A stretch of DNA of 64,000 nucleotides from JAPPOI01 sp028818055 (GTDB lineage: Bacteria > Pseudomonadota > Alphaproteobacteria > Rhodobacterales > Rhodobacteraceae): NCBI GenBank assembly GCA_965267405.1, contig OZ253954.1, positions 1,984,001 through 2,048,000 on the forward strand, written 5' to 3'. Below, one piece after another: positions 24,938 to 34,097 of this stretch. The stretch's first letter is position 1. Each line of letters opens with the position of its first letter. The position numbers and the translations under genes are program-made. Under the pieces are notes generated by a model. The model did not search any database and had not been told where the DNA came from. It saw only the letters and a list, made by a program, of their open reading frames with translations.

Positions 24938-25177
24938 ATGAAAGTGGAACGCGTACAGACTGGTCTTCGCCTCGAGAAGCGACTTCTTAAAGTCGTAAAA
25001 GGGCTGGCTGAACATCTGGATATGTCTGCAGCCGAAGTTGTTGAGGGTGTGCTTCTTCATGCATTGGACGGAAAGGCACCGTTTTCTGATCACACTTTGA
25101 AGAAGGCCCAGCAGCTCAAAGATGTTTACGATCTGACGCTCACAGCCGAGGACAGCCACAGGCTAAGTGAAGAATGA
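24938..25177 (+). CDS. ribbon-helix-helix-like small protein
   Basis: The 79-residue product begins with a strand-like segment VERVQTGLRLEKRLLKVVKGLA followed by a helix and DMSAAEVVEGVLLHAL. This is the shape of a ribbon-helix-helix DNA-binding domain. The C-terminal third is charged and helical. It is probably a dimeric repressor or antitoxin-like protein. The downstream gene overlaps it by 4 bases (ATGA), so the two act as a pair. A perfect -35 with no leader sits upstream. I do not recognise a named family. Confidence 0.7.
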   Translation: MKVERVQTGLRLEKRLLKVVKGLAEHLDMSAAEVVEGVLLHALDGKAPFSDHTLKKAQQLKDVYDLTLTAEDSHRLSEE

Positions 25178-25557
25178 CGTCTGGAAAACAGCTTCTCGAC
25201 GAGTTGATAGCCGGATCGGTCGATCCGGCGGCCTTCAGTCATCGCAATCACGTAGCAGCCGCCTTTGCAGCTTTGGACGAGTATGAGTTTTTTGAAGCCC
25301 TAGCTCTTTATGCAAAAGGGTTAAGAACTCTCACGGAGATTGCCGGTGTTCCCGAGAAATATAACGCAACGCTGACCATGGGGTTTATGTCGCTGATTGC
25401 CGAAGCAAAGGCCGCGCATCCTGAGAAATCGGTCGATGATTTAATCGCAACATGTGCCGAGATTTCAAGTCCGGGTGCGCTGACTTCGAAATTCAGCGCG
25501 GAAAGACTAAATGGGCCTCTGACGCGTTCGATAGGTTTGCTGCCCGACCGCGCCTAG
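25174..25557 (+). CDS. conserved small protein, partner of the RHH gene
   Basis: This 127-residue protein is soluble and helical. It carries an HxxH motif (His23, His26) in FSHRNHV, which could bind metal, then GLRTLTEIAGVPEKYNATLT and a helix. Small uncharacterised proteins with this HxxH start and KYxxT segment are widespread as I recall them. It is translationally coupled to the RHH gene. It converges with topA, the last 4 bases overlapping. A toxin role is possible from the layout but nothing in the sequence proves it. Confidence 0.65.
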   Translation: MTSGKQLLDELIAGSVDPAAFSHRNHVAAAFAALDEYEFFEALALYAKGLRTLTEIAGVPEKYNATLTMGFMSLIAEAKAAHPEKSVDDLIATCAEISSPGALTSKFSAERLNGPLTRSIGLLPDRA

Positions 25558-28103
25558 CTGGCTTTTTTCTTCCGAGCTGTCTTCTTTTTGCCCTTCGTGG
25601 CAGCTTTTGCATCGATCAATTCAACGGCCATTTCCATCGTGACTGTTTCGGGATCGGTTTCTTTCGGCAACGTCGCGTTGATCTTTTCCCACTTCACGTA
25701 GGGACCATACTTGCCGTCCATGATGGAAACTACGCCACCGTCATTTGGATGATCCCCAAGCTCTTTCAGCGTCTTGGCCTGGCGTCCACGGCCACCACGA
25801 GATGCCACCTTTTCGGCGATCAACTCGACAGCGCGGTTCATTCCAACCGTCCAGACTTCGTCTAGACTCTCAAGGTTGGCATTCACGCCGCCCCGATCGC
25901 TGGTGGATTCTGCGTACTTCAAATAGGGGCCATACCGACCGATGTTCGCCCAGATCGGCACACCATCGTCAGGATGCGGGCCAATCAGGCGCGGCAAAGC
26001 CAACAATTTGACAGCCGTTTCAAGCTCGACATCCTCCGGAGGCCATTCTTTAGGGATCGACTGGCGCGGCGGTTTTTTATTGTCGTCCGACACTTCGCCG
26101 CGTTGCACATAAGGACCAAAGCGCCCTTTGTGCACCCAGATCTGGTCGCCCTCGTCCGTGCCCAGCATCTTACCTTCAGGCGGAATTGCGCTTTCGGGCT
26201 CTGAGCCCGGTGGTCCAAATGCACGGGTGTACCGGCACTCAGGATAGTTCGAACATCCAATGAATGCGCCACCGGATCGGGCCGTCCGCATGGAAAGTCG
26301 TCCAGCTCCGCAATTCGGACAAAGCCGCGGATCGCCACCTTCCTCCGTGGGTGGAAACAGGTGCGGTTCCAAAACTTCGTTAATCTTTTCAAGAACTTCC
26401 GTTATGCGAAGTTCCGAGGTTTCCTCAATGGCGGCCTTGAAGTCGCGCCAGAATCGACCCAACACGTCCTGCCATTCGCGATCACCTGCAGTGATATCGT
26501 CCAACTCTTCTTCCAAGTTGGCGGTGAATTCATAGCCGACATATTTGCGGAAGTAATTGATAAGGAAGATCGTGACCAATCGTCCTTTATCCTCCGGGAA
26601 CAAGCGGTTCTTTTCTTTACGGACGTAGCCGCGGTCCTGGATCGTCGTCACGATTGATGCGTAAGTCGACGGACGCCCGATCCCCAGCTCTTCCATGCGC
26701 TTGACCAGTGTCGCTTCGGTATATCTCGGCGGCGGTTGCGTGAAATGCTGTTCAGGAGTGACCGACGACTTGTCGACGCCTTCGCCTTGCATGATCTGCG
26801 GCAGGCGCTTGTCGTCATCGTCCACAACTTGGTCGTCGCGGCCTTCTTCATAAACGCGAATGAACCCGTCAAAGAGAACGACCTGACCGGTTGCTCTAAG
26901 GCCAACCTGGCCATCGGCGCTGCCGATATCCACCGTCGTTCGCTCAAGCCGGGCTGCTTCCATTTGGCTGGCAAGTGTCCGTTTCCAGATCAGGTCATAA
27001 AGCCGTCGCTGATCCGGATCAGCCAGCTTCAGGCTTTCGGTATCGGCAGTCATCCGGGTCGGGCGGATACACTCATGCGCTTCTTGCGCATTCTTCGCCT
27101 TGTTCTTGTACATGCGCGGGCTGCCGGGCACATATTCGGCGCCATAGCGTTCCTTGATCGCATCGCGCGCCGCGTGAACCGCTTCTGGCGCCATATCGAT
27201 GCCGTCGGTCCGCATATAAGTAATGTGTCCGGCCTCGTAAAGCCGCTGCGCAACCTGCATAGTTTGACGCGCACCGAATCCAAACTTTCGGCTTGCTTCC
27301 TGCTGAAGGGTCGACGTCATGAATGGCGGTGATGGATTGCGAGTACCCGGTTTGGCTTCCACCGATGTAACAGTCAGGTCACGGCTATCGATGGCTTGAA
27401 CCGCAAGTTCGGCGGCCGTCTCGTTTGGAATGTCGAATTTGTCGAGCTTGTTGCCACCCAACACCGTTAGGCGCGCTTCAAAATCCTGGCCGCGCGGGGT
27501 CGTCAGGACAGCTTTGACCGTCCAGTACTCTTGCGCGTTGAACGCCTCGATTTCCATCTCACGCTCAACGATCAGACGAAGGCAGACCGACTGAACCCGA
27601 CCAGCCGATCGCGCGCCCGGTAGTTTTCGCCAAAGGACTGGCGACAGATTGAATCCAACCAGATAATCCAAAGCACGACGCGCCAGATAAGCTTCGACCA
27701 AATCTTCGTCGACTTCGCGCGGGTTTTTCATGGCCTCGGTGACGGCCGACTTGGTGATCGCATTGAACACAACTCGGCTGACCGGCGTGTCCTTTTTGAT
27801 CGCCTTCCGGGCGCGCAGCGCCTCTTCCAGATGCCACGAGATCGCTTCGCCTTCGCGATCCGGGTCGGTCGCGAGGATCAGTTCGCCGTCTTCTTTCAAG
27901 GCGTCGGCGATGGCTTTGACGTGCTTTTTTGAGTCGCTCGCCACTTCCCATTTCATCGAAAATGCCGAGTCGGGATCGACGGATCCGTCTTTCGGCGGCA
28001 GGTCACGCACGTGGCCATAACTCGCCAAAACGGTGTAATCGTCGCCTAGATATTTGTTGATTGTCTTGGCTTTAGCCGGAGATTCAACAACGACAACTGG
28101 CAT
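25554..28103 (-). CDS. topA: DNA topoisomerase I
   Basis: This 849-residue type IA topoisomerase starts with the TOPRIM domain: Glu7 in VVESPAKAK and Asp80, Asp82, Glu84 in ATDPDREGEA. The active-site tyrosine is Tyr296 in HITYMRTDG. A four-Cys zinc ribbon is at about 602-630, followed by alphaproteobacterial C-terminal repeats and a Lys-rich tail. It relaxes negative supercoils by single-strand passage. The start has an AAGAGGA site. dprA lies upstream on the same strand, a common order in alphaproteobacteria. Confidence 0.97.
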   Translation of the reverse strand: MPVVVVESPAKAKTINKYLGDDYTVLASYGHVRDLPPKDGSVDPDSAFSMKWEVASDSKKHVKAIADALKEDGELILATDPDREGEAISWHLEEALRARKAIKKDTPVSRVVFNAITKSAVTEAMKNPREVDEDLVEAYLARRALDYLVGFNLSPVLWRKLPGARSAGRVQSVCLRLIVEREMEIEAFNAQEYWTVKAVLTTPRGQDFEARLTVLGGNKLDKFDIPNETAAELAVQAIDSRDLTVTSVEAKPGTRNPSPPFMTSTLQQEASRKFGFGARQTMQVAQRLYEAGHITYMRTDGIDMAPEAVHAARDAIKERYGAEYVPGSPRMYKNKAKNAQEAHECIRPTRMTADTESLKLADPDQRRLYDLIWKRTLASQMEAARLERTTVDIGSADGQVGLRATGQVVLFDGFIRVYEEGRDDQVVDDDDKRLPQIMQGEGVDKSSVTPEQHFTQPPPRYTEATLVKRMEELGIGRPSTYASIVTTIQDRGYVRKEKNRLFPEDKGRLVTIFLINYFRKYVGYEFTANLEEELDDITAGDREWQDVLGRFWRDFKAAIEETSELRITEVLEKINEVLEPHLFPPTEEGGDPRLCPNCGAGRLSMRTARSGGAFIGCSNYPECRYTRAFGPPGSEPESAIPPEGKMLGTDEGDQIWVHKGRFGPYVQRGEVSDDNKKPPRQSIPKEWPPEDVELETAVKLLALPRLIGPHPDDGVPIWANIGRYGPYLKYAESTSDRGGVNANLESLDEVWTVGMNRAVELIAEKVASRGGRGRQAKTLKELGDHPNDGGVVSIMDGKYGPYVKWEKINATLPKETDPETVTMEMAVELIDAKAATKGKKKTARKKKAS

Positions 28104-28220
28104 AAGAATCCTCTTAAACGGGGCGGTGGTTCTGGCGGCGGAACATGTGGGGTGCTTTTGCCAGTTGTCAATGACATAGGCGTAAAGACGGCCAATGCAC
28201 GCCCAAAACGGCGATGAAAA

Positions 28221-29351
28221 TCACACAATCCGTGACAGCATCCCACCTGCATCGCGCCGCAACCGTCCCTCAACTTCCAGCGTTACAATTTCGGGCGACA
28301 CCACTTGCGCATCGAATTTAAGATCGCGGATGACTTGATCTTCAGGAACCGGATTTGGGCCGATCCGATCAAGGATCATCTGGTGCAGCTTCACGATATC
28401 TGGCGCTGGCAAAGGCAGAACCCTTTGCGGTTCGGCAACCGCATCTTCGGTCGCACACAACCGTTCCAACGCATCAACGACGTCGCGCGCTGACCTGACC
28501 AAAGTCGCTCCGTCTCGAAGCAACATGTTCGATCCCGCCGACCGCGCGTCGAAAGGGTGACCCGGAACAGCCATGACGTCGCGACCCTGGTCCAAGGCGG
28601 TACGGGCGGTGATCAGGCTGCCTGATTTAGCTGCGGCTTCAATCACGACCACAGCTTCGGATAAGCCTGACACCAGTCTGTTGCGCCTTGGGAAGTGGCG
28701 CGCCTGCGGCGTGACGTGAACGGGCATTTCACTGATCCGTAAGCCCGAGTTTTCAATTTCCTGGGCCAGCACTGCGTTCTCAGCCGGGTAGACGACATCA
28801 ACACCACCGGCTTGGACGGCGATAGTACCGCTCTCCAATGCAGCCAGGTGTGCGGCGGTGTCGACGCCCCGCGCTAGACCGGACACAACCGTGAACCCCG
28901 CTTCGCCCAGTTCGCGTGCAAGTTTGCGCGCCATACGGGTGCCCAGCGACGACGCGTTGCGCGCTCCCACCAAGGCAATGCAGCGTGTCGACGCCAATTC
29001 AATGCGCCCCAACGTCCAGAGAATTGGCGGAGGGTCCGAGATCTCGGCCAATGCATCCGGATATTCCGGTTGGCCGATCGCAACGGCATGCGCGCCGCAG
29101 GTTTTGGCGTTTGACCATTCCTTTGCTACCTCGACCAGGTCCGCCGCGGCATAGTTTTTGACACCAGCATCGTGCGCAACACCGGGCAAGGCATCCAAAG
29201 CGGCCGCTGCGCTACCGTGTTCTGTCATCAGTCGGAAGAATGTGGAAATGCCCACTCGGCGTGATCGCAAGAGACGGAGCCAGTCAAGCCACTCTTCCTC
29301 TGTGAGGGGTGGGGTGAGAGGGTGGGTGGAAGGGGAATTATCCTTGGCCAT
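28221..29351 (-). CDS. dprA: DNA-processing protein DprA
   Basis: The protein has 376 residues from the ATG at 29351, supported by a GGAG site; a longer start at 29390 is less likely. The Rossmann-like DprA core includes VGARNASSLGTRMARKLA, SGLARGVDTAAH and a C-terminal DprA winged-helix domain (about 310-376). DprA loads RecA on single-stranded DNA during natural transformation. It is followed by topA. Confidence 0.95.
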   Translation of the reverse strand: MAKDNSPSTHPLTPPLTEEEWLDWLRLLRSRRVGISTFFRLMTEHGSAAAALDALPGVAHDAGVKNYAAADLVEVAKEWSNAKTCGAHAVAIGQPEYPDALAEISDPPPILWTLGRIELASTRCIALVGARNASSLGTRMARKLARELGEAGFTVVSGLARGVDTAAHLAALESGTIAVQAGGVDVVYPAENAVLAQEIENSGLRISEMPVHVTPQARHFPRRNRLVSGLSEAVVVIEAAAKSGSLITARTALDQGRDVMAVPGHPFDARSAGSNMLLRDGATLVRSARDVVDALERLCATEDAVAEPQRVLPLPAPDIVKLHQMILDRIGPNPVPEDQVIRDLKFDAQVVSPEIVTLEVEGRLRRDAGGMLSRIV

Positions 29352-29432
29352 CCTGTCTCCGCCGTCTTGCTGAAAACAGGTATCGCGCAATTTAAGTAAA
29401 CGCAGAGTTAAAGGATCAGATCCAATTTCTCG

Positions 29433-29903
29433 CTATTTTTGGGGAGGTGTTGGGCTCATCTTCACGAACACCAACGTCTCCGAATTGGCGGCCTTATCCT
29501 TGATCGATAACGAAACTGAAGTCTCGCCATAGTCAAACAGCCGTTGGACAAATGAATCTGGATGATTGACCGGAGAATCTTCCAAATAGCTTTCTCCAAG
29601 CGCCAAACATCCCAGAAGCTCGTCGGACAGACGTGTGAAGTGTTCGCCCGCCTTATCGCTGCGATAAGGGAAAGTAGCGAAACAATGTTGCTCAGTGGTA
29701 CCATCAATCGACCGCGACGTGCCGCAGGTCAGTACGACATCATCTGGAACTCGATGAGATAGCGTTGACCGAAGGTCGACGTCGTCGGGGTTGCCCGACA
29801 GCCAAGCACAGTTGACGTCATCTTTAGCGAAAGTAGGCGCGCCAGCCGATATCGTCACTACTATTAGTGTCAGGCTGCTTTTCAGGCGGCTAGCGAAGGT
29901 CAC
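29433..29903 (-). CDS. small secreted protein of unknown function
   Basis: The product has 156 residues from a GTG at 29903 that overlaps the tldD stop (GTGA). The first 27 residues are a Sec signal peptide ending PTFA. The mature part has three cysteines, in VNCAW, LTCGT and QHCFA, and a fourth in GCLALG, so two disulfides are possible. I do not recognise the family. Translational coupling to tldD is suggested by the overlap. Confidence 0.65.
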   Translation of the reverse strand: MTFASRLKSSLTLIVVTISAGAPTFAKDDVNCAWLSGNPDDVDLRSTLSHRVPDDVVLTCGTSRSIDGTTEQHCFATFPYRSDKAGEHFTRLSDELLGCLALGESYLEDSPVNHPDSFVQRLFDYGETSVSLSIKDKAANSETLVFVKMSPTPPQK

Positions 29904-31324
29904 GCTGCCGAACCGCCAACCGTCAGCCCCCCGATCAGAAGCGTCGGTTGCCCGACACCAACCGGGACCCATTGACCGGATTTACCACAAGTCCCGACCC
30001 CGGGGTCCAAGGCCATGTCATTTCCGACAGCCCGGATTTGTTTCAAGGCCGTCGCGCCATCTCCGATCAGTGTCGCGCCTTTGACCGGTGCTCCGACTTT
30101 GCCGTTTTCGACGCGATAGGCTTCGGTACATGAAAAGACGAACTTTCCGTTCGTGATGTCGACCTGACCACCACCAAAGCCCACGGCGTAAATGCCGTCT
30201 TTCACATCCGCAACGATGTCGCCGGGCTTGGCATCACCCGAAAGCATGTACGTGTTCGTCATGCGCGGCATCGGCGCATGCGCATAACTCTGACGGCGTC
30301 CGTTTCCAGTTGGTTTGACGCCCATCAGACGCGCATTCTGCCGGTCCTGCATGTAGCCCACAAGGATCCCATCCTCGATCAAGACGTTCTTTCCAGATGG
30401 AGTTCCTTCGTCGTCTACACTGATCGATCCGCGCCGGTCGGGGATGGTACCATCATCCAGAACTGTCACGCCTTTCGCTGCAATGCGCTGCCCCATAAGT
30501 CCAGAAAAAGCCGAGCTTTTCTTGCGGTTGAAGTCACCTTCCAAACCGTGGCCGATGGCTTCGTGCAACAGAATGCCCGGCCAACCGGGTCCCAATGCTA
30601 CATCCATTACGCCCGCAGGGGCAGGGACGGCTTCAAGGTTAACAAGAGCAATGCGCAAGGCCTCGCGCGCAACGGGCTGCCAATGCTCGGGATCGATCAG
30701 ACCTGACAGCATTTGCCGGCCGCCACCGCCCGTGCCGCCTTGCTCGCGTCGTCCGTTTTCTTCGACGATTACGCTGATGTTCAGGCGGGTCATCGGTCGC
30801 GTGTCGCTCACGATGTGCCCCTCTGGTCTCAGGATCGTCACTTCCTGCAACGATGCAGCCATTGCGGCCGAAACCTGAACCACGCGTTTGTCTAAATCAC
30901 GCAGAAAGGCGTCTATCTCGGCAAGAGTTTCAACCTTGATCGAAAATTCAGCTTCGGCCATCGGATTTTCGTCGGTGTAAAGCTTGCGATTGGTGCCCAC
31001 GGGGGCATCCGCCAATGTTCCGCCGCCTTCGCCAACTGCCAAGCGTGCGGTTTCAACAGCGCGCTTCAATGCGTGTTCGCTGATTTCCGTGGAATGAGCG
31101 TAGCCAGCAGTTTCACCACGAACGGCGCGCAGCCCGAATCCTTCCGATGCATTATAACTGGCGTTCTTCACGCGCCCGTCGTCCCACGACAGGTTTTCTG
31201 ATCGAACGCGCTCGAGAAAAAGTTCTCCGTCATCAGCCCCGGCCACCGCTTCTCTAAGCGATGCAAGCGCGCTTTCTTCATCAATCATTGTGTCGAACGG
31301 GCGAAACGAGGTCAGATCAGTCAT
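29900..31324 (-). CDS. tldD: metalloprotease TldD
   Basis: This 474-residue protein carries the TldD zinc motif HEAIGH (His254, Glu255, His259) and the conserved C-terminal segments FGGGQVDITNGKFVFS and IGDGATALKQI. TldD with PmbA/TldE trims peptide precursors such as microcins in the cytosol; its partner is not in the window. The ATG at 31324 has an AGAG site and is preferred over a TTG at 31330. It is divergent from coxB. Confidence 0.94.
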   Translation of the reverse strand: MTDLTSFRPFDTMIDEESALASLREAVAGADDGELFLERVRSENLSWDDGRVKNASYNASEGFGLRAVRGETAGYAHSTEISEHALKRAVETARLAVGEGGGTLADAPVGTNRKLYTDENPMAEAEFSIKVETLAEIDAFLRDLDKRVVQVSAAMAASLQEVTILRPEGHIVSDTRPMTRLNISVIVEENGRREQGGTGGGGRQMLSGLIDPEHWQPVAREALRIALVNLEAVPAPAGVMDVALGPGWPGILLHEAIGHGLEGDFNRKKSSAFSGLMGQRIAAKGVTVLDDGTIPDRRGSISVDDEGTPSGKNVLIEDGILVGYMQDRQNARLMGVKPTGNGRRQSYAHAPMPRMTNTYMLSGDAKPGDIVADVKDGIYAVGFGGGQVDITNGKFVFSCTEAYRVENGKVGAPVKGATLIGDGATALKQIRAVGNDMALDPGVGTCGKSGQWVPVGVGQPTLLIGGLTVGGSAA

Positions 31325-31482
31325 TTGCAACTCTACTTTTTAAGTGAACAAGCGGCTGAATGCCGCAAGGCTATGCCTTGTTCCTTAGACCCTAATATGG
31401 TTTTTAGCGCTCCAAGAACAACAGACGTCGGCGATGCGAGTCGCTGGCCAGGGAACGTTTCAAGCTAAGGACCAAGCTCGAC

Positions 31483-32376
31483 ATGCGTCTTTTGACTTTT
31501 TTCACCGGACTTTTCGCGGCGATTTTCGGGGCAGTTGCCGCCAGTGCGCAAAGCGCTGGCCAGGACCTCGCCATCATTGGTGCTCCTGTCGATCGGGCCA
31601 CCGGATTTCAGCCCGCTGTAACTGAATTGATGCGCGACATCCTTTGGCTCGACGGGATGCTCTTGATCATCATCACAGCGATTTCGCTGTTTGTTTTGGC
31701 CCTGATCGGTCTGATCATTGTCCGCTACAACCGCAAAGCCAATCCTGATCCAGCGTCGTTCACGCACAACCAGCCGCTTGAATTTGCCTGGACCTTCATT
31801 CCAATCGTGATCCTCGTCTTTATCGGCGCATTCTCTTTGCCGGTTCTGTTCAAGCAACAGATCATTCCGGAAGGCGAAGTTGTCATCAAGGCGACCGGAT
31901 ACCAGTGGTACTGGGGCTATGAGTATGTCGATGAAGACATCGCTTACGAAGGCTTCATGATCGGGTCTGACGCGGGCAACATGCTGACACCTGCGGTTTC
32001 TGAAGAACTTGCAGCTGCAGGTTACTCTGACAATGAGTTCCTGCTGGCGACAGATACTTCGGTCGTGATCCCGACAGGTAAGACGGTCGTTGTGCAAGTC
32101 ACTGGCGCAGATGTCATCCACGCCTGGACCATTCCGGCATTCGGCGTAAAGCAGGACGCTGTTCCCGGACGTCTGGCTGAACTGTGGTTTGAAGTCGACG
32201 AAGGCGCAGAGGGCATCTACTTCGGTCAGTGCTCGGAACTGTGCGGTCTGAGCCACGCGTATATGCCAATCACCGTTAAGGCCGTTTCGCAGGCCGACTA
32301 CGCGGCTTGGCTTGATGCCGTAAAGGCTGCGGGCGAATACGTCGAACCTCCAGTAACCGTCGCATCTGCCGAGTAA
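31483..32376 (+). CDS. coxB: cytochrome c oxidase subunit II
   Basis: This 297-residue subunit has a signal peptide (1-23), two membrane helices (about 55-80 and 102-124) and the cupredoxin domain. CuA ligands are complete: His213, Cys250, Glu252, Cys254, His258 and Met261. The aromatic electron-entry stretch is QWYWGYEY. It receives electrons from cytochrome c on the periplasmic side. It opens the coxB-ctaB-coxF-ctaG-coxC operon; subunit I is not in the window. Confidence 0.97.
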   Translation: MRLLTFFTGLFAAIFGAVAASAQSAGQDLAIIGAPVDRATGFQPAVTELMRDILWLDGMLLIIITAISLFVLALIGLIIVRYNRKANPDPASFTHNQPLEFAWTFIPIVILVFIGAFSLPVLFKQQIIPEGEVVIKATGYQWYWGYEYVDEDIAYEGFMIGSDAGNMLTPAVSEELAAAGYSDNEFLLATDTSVVIPTGKTVVVQVTGADVIHAWTIPAFGVKQDAVPGRLAELWFEVDEGAEGIYFGQCSELCGLSHAYMPITVKAVSQADYAAWLDAVKAAGEYVEPPVTVASAE

Positions 32377-32379
32377 TCG

Positions 32380-33309
32380 ATGGCTGACGCGTCCCTCAAC
32401 GCATCGCGCGATTACGAACCAACTTTTGGTGACTACTTCGCGCTTTTGAAACCACGGGTGATGTCGCTCGTGGTTTTCACTGCGTTGGCGGGTTTGCTCG
32501 TTGCACCCGGTGGATTGCACTGGGTCGAAGGTTTGGCCGCGATTCTGTTCATCGCGATCGGAGCTGGTGCTTCGGGCGCATTGAATATGTGGTGGGACGC
32601 TGACATCGACGCGGTGATGCGCCGGACTGCAAAGCGCCCGATCCCTAGCGGTCGCGTAGAGCCGGGCGAAGCATTGGCGATCGGGCTTGGGTTGTCCGGC
32701 CTTTCTGTTGTGATGCTTGCGCTTGCTACCAATGTCGCTGCCGCGTCTCTGCTGGCGTTCACCATCTTCTTCTATGCCGTCATCTACACGATGTGGCTAA
32801 AGCGCTGGACACCGCAGAACATCGTCATCGGTGGCGCTGCCGGTGCGTTCCCTCCGATGATTGGATGGGTCGCTGTCACCGGTTCGGTGTCGCTGGAAGC
32901 GATCTTGATGTTCATGGTCATCTTCATGTGGACGCCACCGCATTTCTGGGCGCTCGCGCTGTTTATGAAGTCGGATTATAACGATGCCGACGTGCCCATG
33001 CTGACAGTCACCCACGGTCGCAAGGTCACTCGGACTCACATCCTCGTCTACACGGTGCTTCTAGCACCGGTCGCCTTGTGGCTGGCTCTGACACCGATCG
33101 CTGGTCCGGTCACCTTGACCGTTGCAGCCATCATGAACACGCTTTTCCTGAAAGGCGCCTGGGACATTTGGAACCGCGACGAGGTTCAGTCCGAAAGCGA
33201 TGACTACAAGGTTGAAAAGAAGTTCTTCCGCATTTCGCTTTACTACCTCTTCCTTCAGTTTGGCGCGTTGATTGTAGACGCGACACTCCGCGCCGGAGGT
33301 CTGATCTGA
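32380..33309 (+). CDS. ctaB: protoheme IX farnesyltransferase (heme O synthase)
   Basis: This 309-residue UbiA-family membrane enzyme has the prenyl-diphosphate motif NMWWDADID (69-77) and the second Asp-rich loop, after about nine membrane helices overall. It farnesylates heme B to heme O, the first step to the heme A of the oxidase. It follows coxB by 3 bases, and the coxF ATG overlaps its stop. Confidence 0.96.
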   Translation: MADASLNASRDYEPTFGDYFALLKPRVMSLVVFTALAGLLVAPGGLHWVEGLAAILFIAIGAGASGALNMWWDADIDAVMRRTAKRPIPSGRVEPGEALAIGLGLSGLSVVMLALATNVAAASLLAFTIFFYAVIYTMWLKRWTPQNIVIGGAAGAFPPMIGWVAVTGSVSLEAILMFMVIFMWTPPHFWALALFMKSDYNDADVPMLTVTHGRKVTRTHILVYTVLLAPVALWLALTPIAGPVTLTVAAIMNTLFLKGAWDIWNRDEVQSESDDYKVEKKFFRISLYYLFLQFGALIVDATLRAGGLI

Positions 33310-33494
33310 TGGAATTGAAAGCCACCCACGAACTGCACAAGCGCCGCATGTCCCGCAATGTGGGCGTCGCTCTGGCCTTGGTTGGGTTCATTGCTTTGGT
33401 CTTCGCCTTGACCGTTGTGAAAGTGAACCGCGGCGCGTCGATGCAAGGCTTCGACCACGTCGTCCGCCCCGAAATGGAGGCAACAGGACAGTGA
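33309..33494 (+). CDS. coxF: small cytochrome oxidase operon protein CoxF
   Basis: This 61-residue protein has one membrane helix (about 18-38) preceded by a basic N-terminus. It sits between ctaB and ctaG, overlapping both, which is the normal place of CoxF in Rhodobacteraceae cox operons. The role is not established; an assembly role is likely. The name is by position and size. Confidence 0.8.
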   Translation: MELKATHELHKRRMSRNVGVALALVGFIALVFALTVVKVNRGASMQGFDHVVRPEMEATGQ

Positions 33495-34096
33495 CCGATC
33501 GCGCATCCATGGACCCAAAGAAAAAGACCGTGCTGCAACTGGTCAGCGTTATTTTGGTTATGGGCTCCCTCGCATGGGCGTCTGTGCCGCTCTACGACTG
33601 GTTCTGCCGGGTTACCGGATGGGGCGGCGCGACAGATATCGCAGAAACAACCGGCGATGTTCTCGACAAGACGATCAAAGTGCGGTTCGACGCTTCGCTG
33701 GCGTCTGACATGCCGTGGGAGTTCACACCGGTCGAACGCGAGATGGAAATCCGGATCGGCGAACAGGGATTGGCGTTTTACGAAGCCTACAACCCCACCG
33801 ATAAGCCGATTGCAGGCACAGCAAGCTTCAACGTCGCGCCGTTTTCGGCCGGGGCGTACTTCTCGAAAATCCAGTGTTTCTGCTTTGAACTGCAGGTGCT
33901 GGAGCCCGGTGAACGGGTCATGATGCCAGTCACCTTCTTCGTTGAACCCGAAATCGTCGATGACGCCGATGCCAAGCATGTACCTGTCATCACTTTAAGC
34001 TATACCTTCCACGTGACTGATCTGCCCGAGGACTACGCCCCCGAGCAAGCCACGCTGGAGATCGAAACTAACCAAACCGCCCGAGGGAACCTCTGA
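33491..34096 (+). CDS. ctaG: cytochrome c oxidase assembly protein CtaG/Cox11
   Basis: This 201-residue copper chaperone has one N-terminal membrane helix (about 14-34), Cys39 just after it, and the copper-binding CFCF motif (Cys129, Cys131). The rest is the periplasmic immunoglobulin-like domain. It delivers copper to the CuB site of subunit I. Its start overlaps coxF by 4 bases. Confidence 0.96.
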   Translation: MTDRASMDPKKKTVLQLVSVILVMGSLAWASVPLYDWFCRVTGWGGATDIAETTGDVLDKTIKVRFDASLASDMPWEFTPVEREMEIRIGEQGLAFYEAYNPTDKPIAGTASFNVAPFSAGAYFSKIQCFCFELQVLEPGERVMMPVTFFVEPEIVDDADAKHVPVITLSYTFHVTDLPEDYAPEQATLEIETNQTARGNL

Positions 34097-34097
34097 C

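Noticed and set aside
31465..32520. 351-codon open frame antisense to coxB
   Set aside because: coxB has complete CuA ligands in the other direction; this frame is a shadow of its codon pattern.
33131..33979. 282-codon open frame antisense across ctaB, coxF and ctaG
   Set aside because: It spans three overlapping real genes and shows no domain.
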